This document shows positions 18,301-25,113 of a DNA stretch of 64,000 nt, piece after piece. Every line of letters begins with the position of its first letter. Within the stretch, counting starts at the first letter, position 1. Source of the DNA: Bacteroidales bacterium (GTDB lineage Bacteria > Bacteroidota > Bacteroidia > Bacteroidales > BM520); contig JAISNV010000010.1 in assembly GCA_031276035.1 (NCBI GenBank), forward strand, positions 1 to 64,000. Reading direction: 5' to 3'. The notes below the pieces were generated by a model. That model was given only the letters and a program-made list of their open reading frames with translations, had not been told where the DNA came from and did not search any database. The translations under genes were made by a program, and so were the position numbers.

Positions 18301-18494
18301 GAGAAAAATCTGCCGATTAACTGAAAAGTAGGAGCTCCAGGAGGATGACCGACTTGTAATTTATAAGCAGTTGAAATATATTCTCCGCAATCCCACCAGC
18401 TGGCTGTAGGTTCAATAGTACAGAAATAAGTTATTGTAGCAATAAGGAAAACCAACCAACCTAAAGTATTATTCCAAAATTTATAATTTTTCAT
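15375..18494 (-). CDS. DUF2723 family membrane protein
   Basis: This is a 1039-residue protein of the large Bacteroidota DUF2723 family. It has an N-terminal multi-helix membrane region (roughly residues 1-330 and further helices near 520-630), with the family hallmark EPTASWWDCGEYISTAYKLQ near residue 28 and GHPPGAPTFQLIGRFF after it. A large extracytoplasmic soluble part follows, and the last 150 residues look TPR-like (DSAEIVIDKAIEFFPNSQIQ). The acidic residue after the first helix and the polytopic fold resemble GT-C glycosyltransferases, and the eukaryotic relative TMEM260 is an O-mannosyltransferase. A role in protein glycosylation is therefore plausible but inferred. It has its own -7 box. 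Confidence 0.85.
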   Translation of the reverse strand: MKNYKFWNNTLGWLVFLIATITYFCTIEPTASWWDCGEYISTAYKLQVGHPPGAPTFQLIGRFFSLFAFGNVQNVAMMVNVMSALCSSFTILFLFWSITMLARKVVAPKSELNFNVKENINKSFIIFGAGIIGALAYTFSDTFWFSAVEGEVYAMSSLCTAIVFWAILKWEEQSDEVDAAKWLIFIAYIIGLSIGVHLLNLLAIVAIALVIYYKKYKPSIKGFIITILTSFLIIGGILYILVPMVVKLAGWFELFFVNTLGTPFNVGTIVYFALLIALLVFFWRWSVKKGKLIWNTIAISLVYILIGYSTFFILVIRANTNTPINEGSPSDAISMLSYLNREQYGETPLLYGPYYYGPYSYTPYDIDTQKRDFVRKKGPVIYVKDKTAGKYIITDDGLPGIPQYEKNFMTVFPRMWNGSKQHYVDAYKAWGGVDEKPNMRTQYSGEAVRKPTFSENLRYFFSYQINHMYTRYFMWNFVGRQNDIEGHGGYSDGNWKSGINFIDGVRLGDQKDLPDTLKNNPANNSFYFLPLILGLIGLFYHFKKSPQGGSIVMAIFIMTGLAIIVYLNQQPYQPRERDYAYAGSFYAFSIWIGFGLIQVVNWLKKLLKKEKAAIACSFVICMIVPIIMAAQGWDDHNRSKKYAARDFAENYLRGCLPNSVVISNGDNDTFPLWYVQEVEGFRTDIRVMNYMLSASDWYAHQMMRKVYDSERIPLTLHEKDYYKGVNDVIYFNDRNLSQPLDVKEFIKFLGEGKLQMKTQNGKTANYVPTKTFKLKVNKEKVLANGIVPPELADKIVDEIVWTINQGYLGKNDILFFDFLASFDWDRPLYFTNPNIVKDVFNVDKYCYLDGIVYKFVPVASEDYVRNLGGINIADSYDILVNQCVWGNLNDPRVTPDRESIRNTSIMRQNYYRVADALVKAGRLDSAEIVIDKAIEFFPNSQIQFEHATVGFAEVYLRCGEIEKAQEVIRIIHDKYYNETIYYIGLKTKFFDYYESEIQYNVSALYRLYSLCNEYRMTDMASQYKEELTPLIKMLYNSEL

Positions 18495-18525
18495 ATATCA
18501 ATATTTTTTCAACTTAAATAATCAG

Positions 18526-18533
18526 CAAAGATA
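18526..18533 (-). promoter_or_regulatory. -7 box (TATCTTTG) of the DUF2723 gene
   Basis: The TAnnTTTG match lies on the minus strand 31 nt before the start codon. Confidence 0.55.
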
Positions 18534-18625
18534 ATAAATAGTTGAAGAGTATAAAGTTTTTTAACAAGTTATATATTGGTTTTTACATTATAGAAATGCT
18601 TCCTTCAATAATTATTGGATTACAT

Positions 18626-20179
18626 TTATTCAACAACTAATTTTACATTCTGGATATTTTTTTCAAATATTGCTTGAATAGTATAAATACCTTTTGGTAA
18701 ACCTGTATTAAAAGTAACTTGGTTTGTTGCAGGGAATAGTTTATTTACTAATTTTCCGGTGGTACTGAAAATATTTAATTGTTTTATTTCTGCCGATGCC
18801 GAGATATTTACAATACCGGAAGTAGGATTAGGTGCGATAATTAAAGTCTGTTTTGGACTTTGCGGATATTCCGGAATAGATGCATAATATGCAAAATCGG
18901 TAAATTTTTCTCCAAAGTAAAATGCGGAATCAATTATGCCATTATCATTTAAATTAATAATATATTGCATATATCCGGTTTTTCCATATATTTCATCGTA
19001 GGTAAACTTGTTATGTATTGCGCTGAGTCCTATTAATTCAGGATCTTCATCTTCATTGGGTAATGAATAATATTCATTTCTCCATTCAATATAATCATCG
19101 TATTCATTGTAGTAATTTCCTGTTACATCTAATATATATAACTGCCCGTCTATTAGTTGATACTGGGCATCGCTATTAGATAAAGTACCGTTAATATCCC
19201 ACAGTTTCTGATAAAATGCTATATCGGATATATAATATGAATTTATTTTTGTGCGTTTATATGGCGTAATCAATTCCCTTCCGATAATTACTTCCCTTCC
19301 GAACATAAAGCCGTTCCATTCTGTCCATGTAATATCATAGTCTATTCTTGTTCGTTTCCAATTATCATCTTTTTTAGTGTAATAATTTGCTTGTGTATAT
19401 CGCCCTTGTTCGTCATTGGTAAAGCCGACTTTTGATATACATTTATAACCATCGCCATAGTTATAATTTCTGTATAACGAATCAACATAACCTTTATCAT
19501 TATATGTTATTGAGTCGTAAATGTATATATATAATGCCCAAGTATTATCTTCTCCGCCTGTGTATTCTTCCAAACGGTTATTAAATTGAACTAAAGTGTC
19601 ATGATATCCGAATTTAATCCTATGATAATTAATCCATTGTTTGTTTAAACCATCCCAGTATTGTGTAATTATTTCATAAAACAATGAGTCATTATCAAAA
19701 TGGTCAAAATAGTGGTATGAGTGTATTACCCTTTTATCCAATATATAAGAATCGTTCGAACTTTTTCGGTAGTTGTAAACCGTATCATATAGGTCTTTTC
19801 CTTTAGAATATGGAGTCTGGTTCATAACTATAACCGTAGAGTCATACAAATTTTGATTATTACACACAGAAATTTTTTTGTCTAAAAAACCGTCTTCCCC
19901 TATTTCAAAATATAAATATCCTGCAATTTCTGTTTCGGATTGAAAATAAAATTCTCCTTTTTTAGGATACCATCCATTACTCGTTTTTAAATAAGATTTG
20001 TTGAGCGGCATTAATATCTCTTTTTCATGAGTTGTGTTAAAATCTTTGCTTGCTATTACTTGTGGAAGAAAATAATTAATTTTTCTATGACTCATAGCGT
20101 TGTCAAATAATTCTTGCGCTTGTAAACAAATACAAGAGAAAATAAAGATGATTGTAATATAATTTTTTTTTGAAATCAT
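18626..20179 (-). CDS. T9SS-secreted protein with type A sorting domain
   Basis: From ATG 20179 the protein has 517 residues. It starts with a signal peptide (MISKKNYITIIFIFSCICLQAQ) and ends with a T9SS type A sorting domain (APNPTSGIVNISASAEIKQL through KGIYTIQAIFEK). The middle is rich in Tyr, Asp and Asn and contains repeated modules of the form YNDKGYVDSLYRNYNYGDGY and TNDEQGRYTQANYYTKKDDN. These resemble RHS-like or wall-associated strand repeats, but no enzyme motif is recognised. The cargo should be exported by the Sec system and then through the outer membrane to the cell surface. A start at 20257 would place 26 extra hydrophobic residues before a good signal peptide, so it is less likely. 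Confidence 0.8.
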   Translation of the reverse strand: MISKKNYITIIFIFSCICLQAQELFDNAMSHRKINYFLPQVIASKDFNTTHEKEILMPLNKSYLKTSNGWYPKKGEFYFQSETEIAGYLYFEIGEDGFLDKKISVCNNQNLYDSTVIVMNQTPYSKGKDLYDTVYNYRKSSNDSYILDKRVIHSYHYFDHFDNDSLFYEIITQYWDGLNKQWINYHRIKFGYHDTLVQFNNRLEEYTGGEDNTWALYIYIYDSITYNDKGYVDSLYRNYNYGDGYKCISKVGFTNDEQGRYTQANYYTKKDDNWKRTRIDYDITWTEWNGFMFGREVIIGRELITPYKRTKINSYYISDIAFYQKLWDINGTLSNSDAQYQLIDGQLYILDVTGNYYNEYDDYIEWRNEYYSLPNEDEDPELIGLSAIHNKFTYDEIYGKTGYMQYIINLNDNGIIDSAFYFGEKFTDFAYYASIPEYPQSPKQTLIIAPNPTSGIVNISASAEIKQLNIFSTTGKLVNKLFPATNQVTFNTGLPKGIYTIQAIFEKNIQNVKLVVE

Positions 20180-20267
20180 GATAATAGATTTTTGAATGAT
20201 TATTAAAAATATAAAGAACGTAATGTGTGCAAAAAATCGAAAATACTTTTTGCACACAATTTTATGT

Positions 20268-20684
20268 TTAATAAATTATTCCGTCCGAATCTCTATACCA
20301 CCATTTTGTAGCGGGCAAATCATCCGGACAAATTATAGTGAATTTAAAACCCGGGAAGATATTACTTGCTCCGCAGACTCCATCATTAAAATCTACAATA
20401 ACCTGAGTATGTGTTACCTGTTGGTATTGTTGATCGGTTCCGGGAAAAGGAAATGGAAGAAATGTTGGTAAGGATGAACTAAATACTATTATCCATCTTT
20501 GTATACTCTCTCCTGTGCTAAGATGCCATATAATTGTTGTAGTGGCTTTTATATCACAAATTGATGTATATTTTGGAATATTTGGAAATGTTTCAAATAT
20601 AATAGATGTATTTTGGGAAAATGCACCTGTTGATAGATAAATTAATCCTATCAATATTATTAATTTGGAGAATCTTTTTTTCAT
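20268..20684 (-). CDS. Small secreted protein of unknown function
   Basis: The 138-residue protein has a clear signal peptide (MKKRFSKLIILIGLIYLSTGAFSQ). The mature part is rich in Thr, Ile, Pro and aromatic residues and has two late cysteines (GVCGASN and TIICPDDLP). I do not recognise a domain. It lies 88 bp upstream of the T9SS cargo gene on the same strand and may be co-transcribed. It is similar in size and style to the small secreted proteins at 46 and 50 kb, but clear homology is not visible. No T9SS sorting domain is present, so a periplasmic location is likely. Confidence 0.6.
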   Translation of the reverse strand: MKKRFSKLIILIGLIYLSTGAFSQNTSIIFETFPNIPKYTSICDIKATTTIIWHLSTGESIQRWIIVFSSSLPTFLPFPFPGTDQQYQQVTHTQVIVDFNDGVCGASNIFPGFKFTIICPDDLPATKWWYRDSDGIIY

Positions 20685-20722
20685 ATTATTTAAATTTTTA
20701 TTATTTATTAATATAAATTTCA

Positions 20723-20776
20723 GATCACAGTAACAGATGAAAGTGTGTTAGGATATTGGTCTTCATTACTGTGATC
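20723..20776 (-). promoter_or_regulatory. Long-loop inverted repeat in the leader of the small secreted protein gene
   Basis: GATCACAGTAA (20723-20733) is exactly inverted at 20766-20776, an 11-bp stem with a 32-nt loop. It lies between the -7 box at 20860-20867 and the start codon at 20684, so it should be transcribed as part of an approximately 170-nt leader. It does not resemble a named riboswitch to me. Confidence 0.45.
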
Positions 20777-20859
20777 CCATTATTTCCAAATTTGTCTTAC
20801 ATAAAAACCATACATTGTGTAAAATAGTTGGCCACATGTGTATAAATGTAATATTTCTG

Positions 20860-20867
20860 CAAATGTA
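20860..20867 (-). promoter_or_regulatory. Candidate -7 box (TACATTTG) for the small secreted protein gene
   Basis: The TAnnTTTG match lies on the minus strand about 175 nt before the start codon, predicting a long 5' leader. A nearer promoter is not seen. Confidence 0.4.
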
Positions 20868-20901
20868 ATAATAAAAAATCTATAAAAAAAATCATAAAAA
20901 G

Positions 20902-20932
20902 TTTTGTGATTAAAAAAAATATGTTACTTTTG
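20902..20932 (+). promoter_or_regulatory. Promoter of tRNA-Gln
   Basis: TTTG within TTTTGTG (20903-20906) and TACTTTTG (20925-20932) match the Bacteroidota -33 and -7 elements with 18-nt spacing. The tRNA begins 16 nt further on. Confidence 0.65.
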
Positions 20933-20948
20933 CAACGCAAAATTGAGG

Positions 20949-21021
20949 TGTCCGATGGTGTAATTGGCAACACGTCTGATTTTGGTTCAGAAGAGTCTAG
21001 GTTCGATTCCTAGTCGGACAA
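20949..21021 (+). tRNA. tRNA-Gln (anticodon TTG)
   Basis: The 73-nt cloverleaf has acceptor strands TGTCCGA and TCGGACA, a D arm with GTGT/ACAC, an anticodon stem TCTGA/TCAGA with loop TTTTGGT (anticodon TTG), and a T arm CTAGG-TTCGATT-CCTAG. CCA is not encoded. A strong intrinsic terminator follows. Confidence 0.95.
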
Positions 21022-21024
21022 CTA

Positions 21025-21052
21025 AACCTCCCGGAGATTGGGAGGTTTTTTT
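21025..21052 (+). terminator. Intrinsic terminator after tRNA-Gln
   Basis: AACCTCCC and GGGAGGTT form an 8-bp G+C-rich stem followed by a run of seven T residues. It separates the tRNA from the next gene, which starts 26 bp later. Confidence 0.85.
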
Positions 21053-21077
21053 GTATAATCTAAATTCAACACCACTA

Positions 21078-21632
21078 ATGACTTCCATAAAAAAACATAA
21101 ACTAAGAAAAATCAATTGCGATTACTCAATATGTTCCATTATAGGTATAAAATCACTTATGGAAGATTATAGATTAGCTTATTTTCTGAATAATGTTTTA
21201 AACCTTGATCTTGTTCGTATTGATGATTTCGTTTTGTTTATGGAATCAAAAAAGGATAATATTGAACAATCATTTGAACTTTTCGAAACTCAGGATTTAC
21301 AAGATGATAGCAGTTCTTTTCCGGCATATTATTACGAGGATGATTTGTATAAATTGATTTTCTTAATGTTAAAAAATAATTCTAAAGGAAATTTTTTAAT
21401 TAAGGATAAAAATAATGCGGATTATTTGTTTATTCTTTTTAATAACTATGACTTTCCTTTAGAAAAATTCTTTAACGAAATTAATAAAATCCAAGGTGTG
21501 ACTGCTTCTTATAAAATTGAATATAGAGATAGTTATGGCGAATTACTTGAGGAAATCGAAGAACATTTAATTGGTCTTAATGATGATGATCCAATAAGTA
21601 ATGAAGAGGAAGACTTAGTAAATGTTAATTAA
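21078..21632 (+). CDS. IPExxxVDY-like family protein
   Basis: This is a 184-residue soluble protein with the pattern of the Bacteroidota IPExxxVDY family. An N-terminal strand pair precedes DYRLAYFLNNVLNLDLVRIDD (the xDYRLxxxLN stretch typical of the family), an acidic middle follows, and then the region LIKDKNNADYLFIL occupies the place of the naming motif (Ile-Pro-Glu-x3-Val-Asp-Tyr). The motif is therefore divergent: only Asp-Tyr is kept. The acidic tail (DDDPISNEEEDLV) is longer than I expect. Function is unknown. Start ATG 21078 is chosen because the longer frame to 20964 would read through the tRNA. The RNase H gene follows after 2 bp. Confidence 0.65.
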   Translation: MTSIKKHKLRKINCDYSICSIIGIKSLMEDYRLAYFLNNVLNLDLVRIDDFVLFMESKKDNIEQSFELFETQDLQDDSSSFPAYYYEDDLYKLIFLMLKNNSKGNFLIKDKNNADYLFILFNNYDFPLEKFFNEINKIQGVTASYKIEYRDSYGELLEEIEEHLIGLNDDDPISNEEEDLVNVN

Positions 21633-21634
21633 TT

Positions 21635-22273
21635 ATGGCAAAAAGAATAAAATATTATGTAGTTTGGGAAGGAAATCAAACAGGAATCTTTGATAATTGG
21701 GAGGAATGTAAATCTTCTGTGGAGAATTATTACGGAGCTAAATATAAATCTTTTGAAACATTAGAAGCAGCAACTTTAGCATTTCGCGAATGTCCGGAGA
21801 ATTATATCGGAAAGAAAACAGAAATTACAAATAATAAAGGTTTTATGAATATGCTTGATGGAAATAGACCGATATTACCCAGTATTTGTGTTGATGCCGC
21901 ATGTTCGAAAAATCCGGGTATTATGGAATTTCAAGGAGTTGAAACAGAAACTGGAGCCTTGTTTTTCAAAAAAGGTCCTTATGAGGAAGGTACAAATAAT
22001 ATTGGAGAGTTTCTTGCCATTGCTTGGGCTTTGGCTTTGTTAAAAAAGAGCAACTGTAAATGGCCGGTTTATTCGGATTCTTATAATGCTATTAAATGGA
22101 TAAAAGAGAAAAAGATTAATACAAAATTAGAACGTTCCGAGAAGAATGCTAAACTGTTTGAGATTGTTGACAGAGCTATATCTTGGTTGAAAAATAATGA
22201 ATATCCGAATCCGGTTTTAAAATGGGATACGGAAAATTGGGGCGAGATTCCGGCTGATTTTGGAAGAAAATAA
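21635..22273 (+). CDS. Ribonuclease H with N-terminal viroplasmin domain
   Basis: The 212-residue protein has an N-terminal caulimovirus viroplasmin-like domain (YYVVWEGNQTGIFDNWEECK, about residues 6-50) that binds RNA-DNA hybrids. The RNase H fold follows with its carboxylates: Asp in ICVDAAC (about 87), Glu in NIGEFLAI (about 127), Asp in VYSDSYN (about 148), and a late Asp in IPADFGRK. It should cleave RNA in hybrids during replication or repair. It is preceded by the IPExxxVDY-like gene with a 2-bp gap, suggesting an operon. This Bacteroidota-type RNase H1 is usual for the phylum. Confidence 0.88.
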   Translation: MAKRIKYYVVWEGNQTGIFDNWEECKSSVENYYGAKYKSFETLEAATLAFRECPENYIGKKTEITNNKGFMNMLDGNRPILPSICVDAACSKNPGIMEFQGVETETGALFFKKGPYEEGTNNIGEFLAIAWALALLKKSNCKWPVYSDSYNAIKWIKEKKINTKLERSEKNAKLFEIVDRAISWLKNNEYPNPVLKWDTENWGEIPADFGRK

Positions 22274-22309
22274 AGTCTTGACGAAGTAGATAAATATTAC
22301 ATTATCAAA

Positions 22310-23755
22310 TCAATTTCCGTCATTTTCTTTATTCATCTGTTCTTCAGCATCCTCAAACTGAGCGGGTATAGGCGATTCAACTTCATGTTCAGTATCCGAT
22401 AAGCTGCTGTCATCAATGTCCAAAACCTGAGCTTTTACAACATTCTTTTTATTTGCTTCCTTTTCTTTATCTGCTTTTTCTTGAGACATTTTCATACTAA
22501 ATAATTCTTTAGTTCTGTAGTCGTTCCAAGAAGGTCTTTGATAAACATGCAGGTCAAAATATTCAATACTTGCCAAAATATGATCGAAGATATCGGATTG
22601 AATATTTTCGTAAGCAACCCATTGGGCGGTGCTTGTAAATACATAAATTTCTATTGGAATACCCATATCTGTAGGTTGTAATTGTCGTATCAGGAATGTT
22701 GATGTCGTATGATCAATCATAGGATGATTTTCAAGATAATGAACGATATATGCACGAAAAATTCCCAGATTTGTTTGGTGGCGGCCGTTTAAAGAAATGC
22801 TTTCATCAATCTGGTTTTTCTTATTATAATCCACAATTTCTTTATCTTTTGAATCTAAATAATTTTTAATATTTTGAATCTTATTAAGCCTTTTCAATAA
22901 ATCTTTATCAACAAATTTAACACTGGTCATGTCAATATATACAGACCTTTTAATACGTCTTCTGCCGGATTCCGACATTGCGCGCCAATTCTTTACCGAA
23001 TTGGTTATTAATGCGTAAGTAGGAATTGTTGTGACGGTATTATCCCAGTTTCTGACTTTAACGGTAACAAGCGAAATATCAATTACATTACCGTCGGCAC
23101 CATATTGCGGCATCTCAATCCAATCACCAAGTAATACCATTCTGTTGTTCGCCAACTGAATACTTCCCACAAATCCAAGAATAGTGTCTTTAAAGACCAG
23201 CATTAACACTGCTGAGGCGCCTCCTAACCAACCTACAACAGTTCCGGTTTTTAGATTAAACAATATGGTAATAATGATAATAACACTTATTATGGTCAGT
23301 ATCATTTTTGTTGCCTGCAGCAAACTTTTAATTGAACGGCCTTCCTTGAATTTTTTTGAATAAACTATATTCCACACGTTTAGAAGCGATGAAATAATCC
23401 CGAGAAATATTATAACATAAAATACATCAACAATTCTGTTAATAAAATCAAGTTGCAGATTGTGTGATTCTATCAAAACATTAACGCAATTATCTATTAT
23501 TCCTAAAGGAATTAAATAAGATAATTGGTTGAAAAATTTACCGCTATATAATTCATCATCAAACTTATTTTTACTTCTCTTAATAAGTTTTACACCTAAC
23601 TTTCTAAAAATAAAGAGCGTTAAAAAATAAATAAGTATAGCAACAATTATAACAATTAATAATGTTGCCCATGCTGCATAATTATCAATATGTTGTTCTT
23701 TAAAGTGTAAATTTGTGAACCATCTTTTTAATAATTCTTCGAACTTGAGTATCAT
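22310..23755 (-). CDS. Mechanosensitive channel of the MscS family
   Basis: The 481-residue membrane protein has about five N-terminal hydrophobic helices. The pore helix and beta domain of MscS follow: VVGWLGGASAVLMLVFKDTI (about 180), GFVGSIQLANNRMVLLGDWI, and NWDNTVTTIPTYALITNSVKNW. It resembles the YbdG miniconductance branch, with a long cytoplasmic domain (YIDMTSVKFVDKDLLKRLNK) and a charged tail after about residue 430. It would release solutes on hypo-osmotic shock. It is divergent from the DedA gene, and a -7 box lies 25 nt upstream of its start. Confidence 0.9.
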   Translation of the reverse strand: MILKFEELLKRWFTNLHFKEQHIDNYAAWATLLIVIIVAILIYFLTLFIFRKLGVKLIKRSKNKFDDELYSGKFFNQLSYLIPLGIIDNCVNVLIESHNLQLDFINRIVDVFYVIIFLGIISSLLNVWNIVYSKKFKEGRSIKSLLQATKMILTIISVIIIITILFNLKTGTVVGWLGGASAVLMLVFKDTILGFVGSIQLANNRMVLLGDWIEMPQYGADGNVIDISLVTVKVRNWDNTVTTIPTYALITNSVKNWRAMSESGRRRIKRSVYIDMTSVKFVDKDLLKRLNKIQNIKNYLDSKDKEIVDYNKKNQIDESISLNGRHQTNLGIFRAYIVHYLENHPMIDHTTSTFLIRQLQPTDMGIPIEIYVFTSTAQWVAYENIQSDIFDHILASIEYFDLHVYQRPSWNDYRTKELFSMKMSQEKADKEKEANKKNVVKAQVLDIDDSSLSDTEHEVESPIPAQFEDAEEQMNKENDGN

Positions 23756-23780
23756 AATAAATAATTTAATATTGACTTTG

Positions 23781-23788
23781 CAAAAGTA
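23781..23788 (-). promoter_or_regulatory. -7 box (TACTTTTG) of the mscS-like gene
   Basis: The TAnnTTTG match lies on the minus strand 25 nt before the start codon, back to back with the DedA promoter. Confidence 0.5.
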
Positions 23789-23815
23789 AGCATTTTTATA
23801 AATAGAAAAAAGGAC

Positions 23816-23823
23816 TATCTTTG
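23816..23823 (+). promoter_or_regulatory. -7 box (TATCTTTG) of the DedA gene
   Basis: A perfect TAnnTTTG box lies 44 nt before ATG 23868. Confidence 0.6.
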
Positions 23824-23867
23824 CAATTCTGTTCTTTTAAATCAATCTAATATTAAATAACGCTTTA

Positions 23868-24656
23868 ATGAAGAAATTTATCTTAATTGCAATATCTTCT
23901 GTATTTTTAATTTCGATTTTATATAATCCTATAAAAGCTTTATCACAAACCGAAGTAAACCCTGATAATATCGAAATTCAACAAGAAATTGCTCCCGATG
24001 AAACGGAAAATGATTCAAAATTTTATACTAAGATTATTGATTGGTACATGGATAATTTGAATTATTTTACCTTAACTGTTTTAATGACAATAGAAAGTTC
24101 TTTCATTCCTTTTCCATCCGAAGTTGTTGTTCCGCCTGCTGCATGGAAAGCTGCGCAAGGCGAAATGAATATTTTTCTTGTAGTATTCTTCGCAACCTTA
24201 GGAGCATTAATCGGAGCGTTAATTAATTATTATTTAGGTCTATCTCTTGGAAGGTTGATAATTTACAAATTAGCCGACACTCGTTTGGCGCATTTTTTTC
24301 TCATTGATAGATCTAAGATAGAAAAGGCCGAACAATATTTTGTAAAACACGGCAAATCATCTACTTTAGTCGGACGATTAGTGCCGGGTATCAGACAGCT
24401 TATATCTGTTCCTGCCGGAATGGCAAAAATGAAACTCGGATCATTCATTTTATTCACTTGTATTGGAGCGGGAATATGGAATATAATCTTAGCCATAATA
24501 GGATATTTTCTATACTCTCAGAAGGAATTGCTACATAAATATTATAATGAATTATCTATTGCTTTGATAGTTTTGGGATGTTTGTTTGTTATTTATTTGG
24601 TTTATAACGGATTGAAGAAAAAGAAAACCGTTACAAATGACAACGTCGAAAATTAA
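23868..24656 (+). CDS. DedA family membrane protein
   Basis: This 262-residue member of the DedA/VTT superfamily belongs to a group now linked to lipid carrier (undecaprenyl phosphate or phosphatidylethanolamine) flipping. The family motifs are ESSFIPFPSEVVVPPAAW (about residues 75-92), the Gly-rich GALIGALINYYLGLSLG, and GRLVPGIRQLISVPAGMAKM (about 170-189) with the conserved Arg. The N-terminus looks like a signal peptide followed by an acidic stretch (NPDNIEIQQEIAPDETENDS), a periplasmic extension not seen in Escherichia coli DedA proteins. It is divergently transcribed from mscS. Confidence 0.88.
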   Translation: MKKFILIAISSVFLISILYNPIKALSQTEVNPDNIEIQQEIAPDETENDSKFYTKIIDWYMDNLNYFTLTVLMTIESSFIPFPSEVVVPPAAWKAAQGEMNIFLVVFFATLGALIGALINYYLGLSLGRLIIYKLADTRLAHFFLIDRSKIEKAEQYFVKHGKSSTLVGRLVPGIRQLISVPAGMAKMKLGSFILFTCIGAGIWNIILAIIGYFLYSQKELLHKYYNELSIALIVLGCLFVIYLVYNGLKKKKTVTNDNVEN

Positions 24657-25113
24657 AAATATTTAATATTTTCAATTTTCTTTTTAAGGCTTATCCGCAT
24701 CGTAACAAATTAATTATACAAAATAACAGACAAGGTTTGCTATACCGCCAATAAATCATTTATTGCAAATTGATATTCCTATTATGTGCAAGTTGAATCT
24801 CAGGATGACAATGCACCGGTTGAAAATCACCCCTTTAGAATTTGTATGGAAACACAAAACCAATTTCACATATAAAATATGTATCGGCTGCGACTGCAAT
24901 TTCAGTGTAAACTACTATTTTCCGGAGAGAAAATAAGTTATTGATAAGATTACTCTTTGATTTTATAAAGATTTTATAAAAAGAACAGATTGATGTGACA
25001 ATGATAATTAAAATGTGTTTATGATAATAATGTATTGGAATTAAGTATTGTGAATTGAATTATAGCATAAAAATTCAACTAATTCCACATCATCACATCA
25101 ATCAATTATAACA
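24657..25113. other. Intergenic region between the DedA and acyl-CoA dehydrogenase genes
   Basis: About 457 bp separate the convergent genes. The only coding-like stretch is the 50-codon frame at 24784-24936. The remainder is AT-rich and featureless. Confidence 0.5.
24784..24936 (+). CDS. Doubtful 50-codon ORF, possibly a gene remnant
   Basis: An ATG-to-TAA frame encodes a peptide with PLEFVWKHKTNFTYKICIG and CDCNFSVNYYF. Its base composition is richer in G+C than the flanking spacer, and the frame stays open about 30 codons upstream of the ATG. No promoter is seen and no family is recognised. It could be the decayed end of a lost gene. Confidence 0.2.
   Translation: MCKLNLRMTMHRLKITPLEFVWKHKTNFTYKICIGCDCNFSVNYYFPERK

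Noticed and set aside
20964-21077. Coding sequence through the tRNA-Gln gene
   Set aside because: The frame is open only because it reads through the tRNA and its terminator; the real gene starts at 21078.
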